Source of the DNA: Paulinella micropora
Taxonomy: Eukaryota > Cercozoa > Imbricatea > Euglyphida > Paulinellidae
DNA length: 64,000 bases
Assembly: GCA_019918135.1 (NCBI GenBank)
Contig: WBZZ01000640.1
Span: 12,501 to 76,500, forward strand
Direction: 5' to 3'
The position numbers and the translations under genes were made by a program. How positions within the stretch are numbered: position 1 is the stretch's first letter; each line of letters opens with the position of its first letter. The notes under the pieces were generated by a model. That model did no database searches, was not told the origin of the DNA, and worked only from the letters and a program-made list of their open reading frames with translations. Shown piece after piece: positions 42,323 to 53,059 of this stretch.

Positions 42323-44478
42323 TCAGTCTCGCTCTCGGGCGCCCCCGCGCTGGAGTCTGCTGTCAGTGCTTGGTGTTTGCTCTGGCCCGCCCCGTCGGAG
42401 GCTGCGCACTTGCTCTCGCGCCCGGGCCTTTCGCCTTCGCTTTCGCTCTGGTCCGTAGCTTCTTGGACTCGTTTGAGCCTTTTTTCGCCTGGGCTGCGCT
42501 CCTTTGCCCCGGGTCTTCTGGGGTGGTGCCACGGGCTTCGTGTCGCTGGCAGTCTGCCGCACGCGTGCAGGCTTTGGTTGGCCTTTGACCTCCACCTGTT
42601 TCAGGTTTTTGTGCACGCGCTGGACATAATCTGAAGAGTATTCACATCCTGCCAGCAACTTCTGTTTCAGAAACCGCATGTCTGGAGATTCTAGCTGCTG
42701 CCGAAGCTCGCGCTCGATGTCGGAGGCCAGCTCCGGCCCTGCTGCTCCAGCACGGCCCTGCGGCTTATCCGTCTCTGCCGGTGCTAGCACCGGCTGAGCC
42801 GCAGGAACTGGAGGCAAGAGCTCTCCCAGAAAGAAACGTGCATAGGTGCCATCCGTTTTTCTGCACTGTCTGGAATGGCAGAAGTACCAGGCCCCTGCAC
42901 ATCATAGATCAAGAAGAAATGGTTGTGCCGGTGGACGCACTGCTGGCCGTGCGCCTTCTGCACCCTCGCGGCCCGTTCTTACCCCGGCAGATAATATTAT
43001 CTTGTTGTAGGTCGGGGTCGGAGTGCACACTTACTTCTGAGTCCGGATCGCCGGCAGCTCGCAGCATAGCTTCCAAACGGTTGCACACCCAGTCACGGGC
43101 CGAGGGGCTTAGCTTCACGCGCGCTGGCCGCTTTGCCTCGCAAGCACGGCGTGGATCAGACACCTCGGCTGAGTCCAAGAGCAAGAGACAGCCGGTCGGG
43201 GAGAGATGGTTCGGGCAGTGTGCCAAAAACTGCGCCAACGTAGGTTGCGGCCCTGCTTCGTCTTCGTCGTGGTGCTGATGTCTCAGCCAGCCGTCCCGGC
43301 TAGCTACCGTACATGCTGCCTCGCCTGGTTTGTGACTGCCCAGGAGCCTCCAAGCTTGGTTTCGAGAGTACACCGACGTGTCCACGATACAGCCGGCGAT
43401 CTTGGAGTTCTTCTCGTAGTTATAAAACTCTTTTTCAGTGTCTACGTGGAACGGCCGGGCAAGGTGGCTGCTGCTGCTGCTGCTGCTGCTCATGTCGGCT
43501 CGGCTGAGTAGCTGCTCGGCTACGAAGAGTTTCATCCCAAACTCGCCGTTGGACTCGAAGAAAACCTCCGGAAACGTGACGTGGAACGAATTCTTCCAGG
43601 CACCACCGTCTGCGGGCCTGGTGAGACAAAGAACCTCCATGCGCGGCGGCGCCGGCAACGGGTGCCCCAGCCTCTGCAACGCCAGCATGGTTTGTTCACG
43701 CAAGGCGCTCAGTCGTGCCTCGGCACTAGTATCTTCGCTGGCGCTAAGCCTGTAACACACCACCACAAACCGTGCGCTCGCCGCTTGGCGGAGTGAGGGA
43801 AGGGAGGGACCATTCCAAATCGAAATACAGGGCACAGTTCCGCCCCGGGCGGATCAGCACGTAGTGGGTCCGTTCGTTCGTTGGCGATTGCTGGTAATAC
43901 TGGAAAAAAACAGCTGCATCTTGGTAAGAGCTGAATAAATGGCTGTCACCCTCTCTACCACTCCGCGCCAGCGGGGCAAGCATCTTGAAAAAAAAGCTGT
44001 GCCCGAGCTCGTCGCCCCTGGTAAAAGCGGCAGTCATGCCGCCCCTGCCGCTGTAAAAAACTAGGTCACGCCGTCGTTGGCCAGCTGCACGACCAAACAG
44101 GCGCAAGGGCTTCTTGATCAGTTCACGGCTGTCGATGGTGACGACGACAGTCCCATCGGGCTTGAGTTTCGCTAATTCCCTCCCGCGACGAGCCCCTGCT
44201 GCATCCCGGATGTTGGTATCCTCTTGTGTTTCGGCGTCGCGAAGGTCTGCAGCCTCTTGACTGCCAGCGCTAAGGCCCACCGGGCCAGGATCTGCCGAGA
44301 CACAAGAGGATACTTCTGCGGCCTCTTGGCTGCCTGCGCTAAGGCCCTCCGGGACACGACCTGCCGAGACGCAAGAGAACACTACTGCGTCTGCATTAGC
44401 GTAATCCAGGTCCTGTGCACGCAGTCTACGTCGTTTCCTTGGGGCCAGCGGGCATTCTTCCTCGTCGCTTTCTTCCAT
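42323..44478 (-). CDS. PrimPol/UL52-type primase (archaeo-eukaryotic primase family)
   Basis: The start ATG at 44478 (MEESDEEECPLAPRKRRR, acidic then basic) is preferred over an upstream ATG in a hydrophobic stretch. Catalytic motifs in order are motif I CALYFDLEW (DxE metal ligands, about 43.81-43.83 kb), motif II NSFHVTF (SxH, about 43.58 kb) and motif III DTSVYSRNQAWRLLGSHKPG (about 43.31-43.38 kb). This trio is diagnostic of the PrimPol/herpes UL52 branch, which makes primers for DNA replication and can act as a polymerase. After 42.9 kb the chain is basic and low-complexity (42323-42817) and leads into the helicase. An N-terminal duplication (GLSAGSQEAA twice) is visible. Probably virus-like in origin. 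It looks broken, with about two breaks. A host PrimPol is the alternative, but the adjacent UL9-type helicase argues against it. Confidence 0.75.
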
Positions 44479-44700
44479 GGCGGCCGACGTCTTATTTCTG
44501 TACAGTACAAAAATAGCTAGTATTGCACACACTCATTCCCAAAGATACAGAAAACCCAGCGCCGCCTGGCACATGCACCAGGCGGTGCTGCGGGTAGCCC
44601 GACGCCCGCGTCGGACGCGTATTATATAGCTAGACAAGGACGCGGGGGAAGGGGAGGGAGGGGGGGGGGGGGGGGAAAGCCGAGGTAGCGTTGTAGCTGG
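44479..44700. other. Upstream region of the primase-like gene
   Basis: About 220 bp that includes a poly-G run (44655-44675). TATATA occurs near 44623, which on the minus strand would be about 145 bp before the primase ATG, a possible promoter element. The evidence is only positional. Confidence 0.3.
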
Positions 44701-44739
44701 GTGCTGCGTGTGAGTACCACCACCCCTGCCAGACAGTAC

Positions 44740-45500
44740 GTGCCAGACAGTAGTGGCACCCCAGACGGCTGGTGGCACCCCAGACGGGCTGGTGGCACCC
44801 CGAACTGCTTGGTGGCACCCCGGACGGGGCTGGCGCGTACTGCTTAGCTAGACTGGGTTGTGTCTATAAGAAAACCAGACACCTGCCAGACAGTACGCGC
44901 CAGGTCTGGTTGGTGGCACCCCGAACTGCTTGGTGGCACCCCGGACTGGTTGGTGGCACCCCGGACGGTGCTGGCGCGTACTGCTTAGCTAGACTGGGTT
45001 GTGTCTATAAGAAAACCAGACACCTGCCAGACAGTACGCGCCAGGTCTGGTTGGTGGCACCCCGGACGGGGCTGGCGCGTACTGCTTAGCTAGACTGGGT
45101 TGTGTCTATAAGGAAACCAGACACCTGCCAGACAGTACGCGCCAGGTGCGGCTGGTGGCACCCCGGACGGGGCTGGCGCGTACTGCTTAGCTAGACTGGG
45201 TTGTGTCTATAAGGAAACCAGACACCTGCCAGACAGTACGTGCCAGGTGTGGCTGGTGGCACCCCAGACGGGCTGGTGGCACCCCGAATGGCTGGTGGCA
45301 CCCCGGACGGGGCTGGCGCGTACTGCTTAGCTGGCATGGGTTGTGTCTATAAGACGGGAACCAGACACCTGCCAGACAGTACGTGCCAGGTGTGGCTGGT
45401 GGCACCCCAGACTGGCTAGTGTCACCCCAGACGAGCTGGTGGCAACCCAGACGGGCTGGTGGCATGCAACCCAGACGGGCTGGTCGCATCCCAGACGGCT
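44740..45500. repeat. Minisatellite with embedded hairpins
   Basis: Units of GCTGGTGGCACCCCAGACGG (about 20 bp) alternate with five copies of a roughly 72-nt hairpin block whose ends are TGGCGCGTACTG and CAGTACGCGCCA (starting near 44830, 44970, 45070, 45170 and 45310). The middle of each block has TAGACTGGGTTGTGTCTATAAG. Apparent ORFs across it are periodicity artefacts. Confidence 0.85.
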
Positions 45501-45876
45501 GGTGGCTCTACATGCTGCACTTCTACCAACACTGCAGATGCACACCCAACCGACTCTGGCGACGAATGCATGCACAATCCTCACCAACACACACACGCCC
45601 CTGCCGAACAACATCTACCCAGACCGTGTAAGACTTGAGGGTTGGGGGCCATAGGCACGCACCTGCGACTATGCGTCAGTACGTACGTGCATACATACAA
45701 TGATACAAACATACGTATATACATACATACATATTTTTAGACATCCTTATACATACTCATGCATACATACATACGTATGTACGTACGTACGTACGTACGT
45801 ACATACGTACATACATACATCCATACACACCGCTACAGCCCTCCGCACCTTGGGCACGATGGATTTGCAACTTTGT

Positions 45877-45940
<64 letters not shown>

Positions 45941-46224
45941 TTCTGGGAAATGCGCAGAGTGGTTGGCGAGAAAGAGCAGCAGCGCAGCTGCAAAGTGGCA
46001 TTTCTGATAGTCCTAGCTCTTTTCTACCTCAGGGCTGGGAGTTGGGAACAGCATATATATGGACACCCCTCTGCACCTTGGGCACGATGCAGAGTGGTTG
46101 GGGAGCTGCGAGCACCCTCTCTCCCCACCCCTCCGCACGCCATCCCTCGTTCAACTGCCCACTCTCGCCGCCCGCCAGACACAAGCATCCCCCACCCCCC
46201 ACCACCACCCACTTTCGGTCGCGT
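45500..46224. repeat. Mixed simple-sequence DNA (CATA/ACGT, CT) with a duplicated segment
   Basis: Includes TACATACGTACGTACG-type repeats (45690-45825) and a long CT run (45883-45942). A short segment, ACCTTGGGCACGATG then GAGTGGTTGG, occurs twice (about 45848 and 46076). No gene. Confidence 0.7.
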
Positions 46225-46545
46225 GCGCTACAGAAGAGAAATGCTTGCTTCCGGCTTTGCTTTTTTTTGGTTTTGGCGCACATTCCCGCTGGAGCTTGTC
46301 CTAAGGCTCCTGGTCTGTGCTAGTACTACCCTACATGTTTCATCTCCGCAGCTGTTTACTCTCTCTCTCTCTCTCTCTCTCATCCCCAGCCCGTGACCGA
46401 AAGTACGGAGCCAAACGAGTGAACGTTGGGGTCGCTGGGATCCCTTATGGGCACTGGTCTGGCACCTTGTAAAAGCCTACTAAAGGACAATTCAAACTAC
46501 TTGCAGCGTTAATACAAACGCCAACACGCCAACGCACGCCCACCC
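46225..46545 (+). repeat. Interspersed repeat R3, long copy (inverted partner at 52640-53050)
   Basis: Contains GGAGCTTGTCCTAAGGCTCC, CATGTTTC, a CT run, GGAGCCAAACGAGTGAACG and GGTCTGGCACCTTG. The same elements appear reversed and in reverse order at 52640-53050. Shorter copies lie at 48135-48235 (plus) and 52145-52280 (minus). Confidence 0.75.
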
Positions 46546-47300
46546 ACCCCCCTTCCCCCCCCCCCCCCCCCCCCACACACACACACCCACACACACACAT
46601 ACATAGGCGCATAATACGTGCATACATTCAAATACATAAACACAAACACACCAAACACACACATAATACATACATACATACACTCAGAAAGACAAACACG
46701 AGGAAACACAACAACACACACACGCACACCCACTCTCACGCTCACACACACAGACACACATACACACAGAATACATGTACATACATACAAACATAATACA
46801 TACATGCACACAGATACACAAACACAAGCACATAAACGCAAACAACACGCGCGCCCGCGCGCCCACACACACATGCGAACACCAACACACACAGACACAT
46901 AATCACACGCCCACACACACATGCGAACACCAACACACACAGACACATAAACACACGCCCACACACACATACACACACATAGACACATTCACAAAGACAA
47001 GCACACAGATATACACACACATGCACACATGCACCCACACACTCGCCGCCCAGAGGGCACTGCTACGATAGCCGATATGCTTAAGGTACCTCCAACGCTT
47101 TCGCGATGTGCCGTGCTCCTTCTGCACCAATCGAGTTGCTTGAAATGTCTAGCTTCTCCAGCTTGCACTCCTTGTTCTCGTGTACACACAAATACACTCT
47201 TCTTCAGTGCTAGTACTAGTACCGCGCCGCGCGGTAGCAAACACTAACACCTACAGACACACAATATACACACACTCTACATAGATACATATGTACAAAC
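46546..47300. repeat. Degenerate (CA)n microsatellite region
   Basis: Several hundred bases dominated by ACACAC and CATACATA, with a poly-C run at 46553-46573. A short interval of ordinary sequence lies at 47040-47240. Cys/Val-rich antisense ORFs here are artefacts. Confidence 0.85.
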
Positions 47301-47458
47301 ATAACATACATGCATAATAGCAAAGAAACACAAACACAAACAAACACTCACGCATACACAGACACAAAAACAAACACACACAGACACACTCACTGCACTC
47401 TATACATATATGCAAGACATACATGCAAGACATACATTGTTAAGTATGTGTTCAGTTC
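47301..47458. repeat. (CA)n continuation
   Basis: ACAAACACA-type repeats leading into the poly-T tract, same composition as the preceding block. Confidence 0.75.
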
Positions 47459-47469
47459 TTTTTTTTTTT

Positions 47470-47551
<82 letters not shown>
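47459..47551. repeat. Poly-T tract of about 90 bp
   Basis: Nearly pure T with a single G. Could be the reversed poly-A tail of a LINE, SINE or retrocopy, but I see no recognisable body beside it. Confidence 0.85.
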
Positions 47552-48655
47552 TTGTTGCTGTTTTTTTTTTGGCTTGCTCTGTGGTGGCTATATTGAGAGT
47601 TGTGACTGTTGTTGGTTTTACAGCTGGGCGCTATGCCCAGGTATATTTTCTGACCTTACCGTGAGCACCCTCCCTCTCTCCCTCTTACTTTCTCTCCCAA
47701 CACACCTGCTGCCTACTTCGCTGCATACACTATAAAGAAGACCACTTCTTTGAATGTCATGTTTCTTTTTGGTGGCGTTGAGCTGTAGCTGAAGTTTGTA
47801 CATCCCAATTCCCCGAGAGCATGGACAAATATAGATCAAACGTTGCATATCTTTTTGTTGTTTCTTTTTCTGTGTATTTATGGTTTGGACACGAGGGGTC
47901 GGTGTACACAGACTACGTGAGAGCACAAGGGAATGCGATCCAGGCCGATCTTTAAGTAGAAAGAAAAAAAGTATTCATGCTATTTGAGTAATTTGGTCAA
48001 GCTTCTCCGTGATAAACACGCGACGCCCACAAACAGATTACTCAGATTAAGCAGCGTTAGTCTAGCGTTGACTGTCAGTCTGGCATCAGTAAAAACTGTT
48101 GAGTACGGATTCATCTGCAAACATGTGCAATGTGACCGAAAAAACGGAACCAAACGAGTGACGAGTGTTGGGGTTGCTGGGAAGAATAAGATCCCTAGTA
48201 GCTCTTGCGGGCACTAGTCTGGCACTTAGACGAAACCAACCAAAGCCAATACGATAACTAGGATAACTACTTTTTTGGAAAGGTGTAGAAAGGTGTGATG
48301 GAAAAAATTTTGGGCAATTTTTGGCTGATGGGGTCGGGACCGGCTGGCGGGCGGGGAAATTTGCACAGGAAAAAAGCAAAAAAAAAAAAAACTGTTTTCT
48401 GATTTCTGATTTCTGATTCCACTGCGACTTCTTTCACTTATAAAACAACCTTGATTATTCTAGGCAAGACAACTAAAACTTAATGCTAATGTATTGAATT
48501 AACCGTGGTGATAACTAACTTACACGTGTAACGAGAAATCACTAGAAGATGTCTATATGAGAAATCAGAACATGTAGAAAAGAATATCTTATCAGATCGG
48601 ACCTATTACTATATTGAATATGGTGTAAATATGAGCATATATTAGCTGTGAGCAG
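47552..48655. other. Intergenic, no gene seen
   Basis: Ordinary AT-rich sequence. It includes a short R3 copy at 48135-48235 and, at about 48400-48470, a copy of the GATTTCTGATT..GCGACTTCTTT..CTTGATTAT sequence that forms the arms of the palindrome at 49773-50094. Confidence 0.5.
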
Positions 48656-48659
48656 ATAT

Positions 48660-48726
48660 GTCGGGAATCGAACTGGTGACAGGTCCCAGATGGTAGACCT
48701 TAACCACTGGGCTATCGCGGTGCCAC
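48660..48726 (-). mobile_element. tRNA-derived SINE, head fragment
   Basis: Minus-strand copy of only the tRNA-like head (box A TAGCCCAGTGGTTAAGG and box B GTTCGATTCC are readable on the minus strand), joined directly to a (TAA)n run. Internal truncation of a SINE. Confidence 0.75.
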
Positions 48727-48767
<41 letters not shown>

Positions 48768-49033
48768 GTGCTTCTCTGTCAATGGCTGATGCATTTCTGC
48801 ACATGCGCCTCCATCGTCTCACCCGTGAGGGGAGTACGAAGAATTGACGATAAGCTCTAATGACACCCCCGCAAGGGCAGTTCCAACACTTCCAGACGGG
48901 CCGGTATGTTCAATGAAAATACTGGTCCAGACGGATCGGTATGTTCAATGAAAATACTGGTGGCACCGACGGGAATCGAACTGGCGACAGGGCCCAGACG
49001 GTAGAACTTGACCACTGGGCTATCACGGTGTCC
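48768..49033 (-). mobile_element. tRNA-derived SINE, full copy (minus)
   Basis: 266 bp. On the minus strand it starts GGACACCGTGATAGCCCAGTG (tRNA-like head with A and B boxes), continues with TATTTTCATTGAACATACCG (present twice in this copy) and the CGGGTGAGACGATGGAGGCG body, and ends GAGAAGCAC followed by a trinucleotide tail. Confidence 0.85.
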
Positions 49034-49035
49034 AA

Positions 49036-49099
<64 letters not shown>
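49034..49099. repeat. (TAA)n microsatellite
   Basis: About 65 bp of pure TAA between a SINE and repeat R2. Confidence 0.95.
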
Positions 49100-49101
<2 letters not shown>

Positions 49102-49505
49102 ATATCTGAGGCGTACTGATGCAGCTAATGGCATATCCTCAACGGACATAAGCCTCCAATACCCTTGTTCGAGGTCCTCCACCCCCCCGTGTCAGTCTCT
49201 CGCCTGATGATCGGGGCCACCGATGGAGCTCCTGAGGGCAAGACTGCACTAAGCCGAGGTTATTCCGCAGTCCCAGCAACCTCTTGCAAGACGTCACCGA
49301 ATGTGCAAGTGCATACACCAAGCGCGGTTGCTAGAGCTGCCTCGAAACCCCACCCATAACAATCTGGTGTCTGCTGGGTCCTGGGCTATCAACCAGCATA
49401 TGCGGAGTTTAAGATCTTTTACGCGCGCAACGACCCTCCTCCCCAGCATCTACCACCAAAGGGTTATGAGTTGGCGTCACAGTTTAACGCCTTGAGGCCA
49501 TTGGG

Positions 49506-49508
<3 letters not shown>
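49100..49508 (-). repeat. Interspersed repeat R2, copy 1
   Basis: About 410 bp that recurs in opposite orientation at 51645-52060 with roughly 85-90 percent similarity by eye (shared: GATCTTAAACTCCGC, CCTCAGGAGCTCCATCGG, GCTGCATCAGTATGCC on the minus strand). No ORF survives in both copies, so it is probably a SINE or other non-coding element with a trinucleotide tail. Confidence 0.75.
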
Positions 49509-50094
<586 letters not shown>

Positions 50095-50155
<61 letters not shown>

Positions 50156-50179
50156 TACTACTACTACTACTACTACTAC

Positions 50180-50234
<55 letters not shown>
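50095..50234. repeat. (ATT)n microsatellite with CTA interruption
   Basis: About 140 bp of ATT, with an ACT/CTA block at 50153-50180. It mirrors the TAA/TAG tract on the other side of the palindrome. Confidence 0.95.
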
Positions 50235-50499
50235 GACACCGTGATAGCCCAGTGGTCAAGTTCTACCATCTGGGCCCTGTCGCCAGTTCGATTCCCGTCG
50301 GTGCCACCAGTATTTTCATTGAACATACCGCTCCGTCTGGACCAGTATTTTCATTGAACATACCGGTCCGTCTGGAAGTGTTGGAACTGCCCTTGCGGGG
50401 GTGTCATTAGAGCTTATCGTCAATTCTTCGTACTCCCCTCACGGGTGAGACGATGGAGGCGCATGTGCAGAAATGCATCAGCCATTGACAGAGAAGCAC
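50235..50499 (+). mobile_element. tRNA-derived SINE, plus copy 1
   Basis: 265 bp, GACACCGTGATAGCCCAG to GAGAAGCAC, with the doubled TATTTTCATTGAACATACCG segment, then an (ATT)n tail at 50500-50574. Confidence 0.85.
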
Positions 50500-50573
<74 letters not shown>

Positions 50574-50574
50574 G

Positions 50575-50814
50575 TGGCACCGCGATAGCCCAGTGGTTAA
50601 GGTCTACCATCTGGGACCTGTCGCCAGTTCGATTCCCGTCGGTGCCAGTATTTTCAAAAGGATATTTTCTTTGAAAGTATTGGTCTGTCTGGAAGGCTTG
50701 GACCTGCCTTGCGGGGGTGTCAGTAGAGCCTATCGTCAAATCTTCGTTCTCCCCTCGCGGGTGAGACGATGGAGGCACATGTGCAGAAATGCATTCGCCA
50801 TTGACTGAGAAGCA
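50575..50814 (+). mobile_element. tRNA-derived SINE, plus copy 2
   Basis: This copy has the best preserved tRNA head: a 7-bp acceptor-like pairing GGCACCG/CGGTGCC, box A and box B. The body differs (TTTGAAAGTATTGG), so it is a separate subfamily. Tail (ATT)n at 50815-50883. Confidence 0.85.
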
Positions 50815-50815
50815 C

Positions 50816-50882
<67 letters not shown>

Positions 50883-50883
50883 T

Positions 50884-51114
50884 GGACACCGTGATAGCCC
50901 AGTGGTCAAGTTCTACCATCTGGGCCCTGTCGCCAGTTCGATTCCCGTCGGTGCCACCAGTATTTTCATTGAACATACCGGTCCGTCTGGAAGTGTTGGA
51001 ACTGCCCGTGCGGGGGTGTCATTAGAGCCTATCGTCAATTCTTCGTACTCCCCTCACGGGTGAGACGATGGAGGCGCATGTGCAGATTTGCATCAGCCAT
51101 TGACAGAGAAGCAC
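50884..51114 (+). mobile_element. tRNA-derived SINE, plus copy 3
   Basis: 231 bp with a single TATTTTCATTGAACATACCG segment. Tail (ATT)n at 51115-51202. Confidence 0.85.
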
Positions 51115-51202
<88 letters not shown>

Positions 51203-51470
51203 GGACACCGTGATAGCCCAGTGGTCAAGTTCTACCATCTGGGCCCTGTCGCCAGTTCGATTCCCGTCGGTGCCACCAGTATTTTCATTGAACATACCAG
51301 TCTATTTCTGGACCAGTATTTTCATTGAACATACCGGCCCGTCTGGAAGTGTTGGAACTGCCCTTGCGGGGGTGTCATTAGAGCTTATCGTCAATTCTTC
51401 GTACTCCCCTCACGGGTGAGACGATGGAGGCGCATGTGCAGAAATGCATCAGCCATTGACAGAGAAGCAC
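51203..51470 (+). mobile_element. tRNA-derived SINE, plus copy 4
   Basis: 268 bp with the doubled segment, like plus copy 1. Tail (ATT)n at 51471-51547. Confidence 0.85.
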
Positions 51471-51547
<77 letters not shown>

Positions 51548-51644
51548 GCCTCAGCTGCATCAGTATGCCTTAGTGTTGACTGTGATATATTTTGAGGGTA
51601 CCACTTGATGATAAAAACTTAGTCACGCTTGTTTATCAGAGCTC

Positions 51645-52059
51645 CAGCCCAATGGCCTTACGGCGTTGAACTGTGATGCCAACTCAAAACCCTTTGGTGG
51701 ATGATGCTGGGGAGGAGGGTCGTTGGGCGCCTGTCGAAGATCTTAAACTCCGCTATGCCGGTTGATAGCCCGTGGACCCAGCGGATACCAAATTGTTATG
51801 GGTGGGGTTTTGAGGTAGTTCTAGCAGCCATGCTTGGTGTACGCACTTGCACATGCGGCAACGTTTTGCAAGAGGTTGTTGGGACTGCGGAATAACCTCG
51901 GCTTAGTGTAGTCTTGCCCTCAGGAGCTCCATCGGCGGCCCCTATAATCAGTCGAGAGACTGACTAGGTGGGGATGGAGCACCTCGAACAAGGGCATGGA
52001 GGCTCATGTCCGGAAACGGATCGTGCCATCAGCTGCATCAGTATGCCTTAGAGGAAGTA

Positions 52060-52060
<1 letters not shown>
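51645..52060 (+). repeat. Interspersed repeat R2, copy 2
   Basis: Inverted partner of 49100-49508. A short R2 end fragment (CAGCTGCATCAGTATGCC) also sits at 51549-51572. Followed by (ATT)n at 52061-52136. Confidence 0.75.

Positions 52061-52136
<76 letters not shown>
52061..52136. repeat. (ATT)n microsatellite
   Basis: About 75 bp pure trinucleotide tract after R2. Confidence 0.95.
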
Positions 52137-52137
<1 letters not shown>

Positions 52138-52284
52138 GAAAAAAAATTGCGCCACGCCTTTCTTGTTTGCGCTCCAAGTAGTTTGTATTGTTGCTTTGGT
52201 AGGCACCAGAGTAGTGCCCACAAGGGATCCCAGCAAACTCCAACCATCACTCGTTTGGCTCCGTGCTTTCGGTCACGGACATAA

Positions 52285-52640
52285 AAATAAAACACAACCA
52301 CACCAACATACACATAATACGTACATTTAATACACAGTCACACATATACCACGAAGACAAACACAAACACACCAACTCACAGACGCACACACTCACGCCC
52401 ACAGACACAGACACACATATACATACGCTCATAATACATACATACATATGTTACATGCATACATGCACACACATACACGAACACTTGGTATGTTTCTTTG
52501 TGTTTGTCTTTGTGTGTCTATGTGTATATGTATTATGTGTGTGTTCGTGTGTTTGTGTTTATTAAGTATTTGTATGCACGTATTATGTACCTATGTGTGT
52601 GTGTGTGTGTGTGTGCGTAGGCGTGTGTTGGTGTGTTGGT
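52285..52640. repeat. (CA)n / (GT)n degenerate microsatellite
   Basis: CA-rich on the left half and GT-rich on the right half, so it is itself roughly palindromic around 52490. Lies inside the reversed R3 block. Confidence 0.8.
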
Positions 52641-53050
52641 GTTTGTATTAACGCTCTAAATAGTTTCGCACGTCCTGTGGTAGGCTTTGCAAGGTGCCAG
52701 ACTACTAGTATTGCCCACAAGGGATCCCAGCAACCCCGACAATCATTCATTTGGCTCCGTGTCTTCGGTCAACGGGGGATGATAGAGAGTAAGCCGCTGC
52801 GGAGGGAGGAGGGAGGAAGAAGGAGGGAGGAAGCAGGAAGGAAGAAGGCAGGAGGAGGAAGAAGGAAGAAGGCAGAGGAAGGAATCGAAGAAGGAAGAAG
52901 CGAGGAGGAAAGAGAAAGCACTGCCAAGAAGATAGAAACATGTAGAGTAGTAATAGCACAGACAAGGAGCCTTAGGACAAGCTCCAGCAGGAAGGTGCGC
53001 CAAAACGAAAAAAAAAGCAAATCCGGCAGCACTTTCTTCTGTAGCACCCC
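52640..53050 (-). repeat. Interspersed repeat R3, long inverted copy
   Basis: Reverse-complement partner of 46225-46545, including GGAGCCTTAGGACAAGCTCC and CATTTGGCTCCGTG. A GGA-rich expansion (52795-52915) replaces the CT run of the other copy. Confidence 0.75.
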
Positions 53051-53059
53051 TGCAACCTT

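Noticed and set aside
19429-44478. A changed genetic code to explain in-frame stops
   Set aside because: All three stop codons occur inside apparent genes, rarely, and other genes end normally with TAG, TGA or TAA. Frame changes also occur, which a code change cannot explain.
46492-47240. Cys/Val-rich ORFs on the minus strand
   Set aside because: Translation of (CA)n repeats. The periodic CVCVCV pattern is an artefact.
50575-50647. A functional tRNA gene
   Set aside because: A and B boxes and an acceptor-like stem are present, but the T stem does not pair and the sequence is fused to a repeated body with an ATT tail, as in a SINE.
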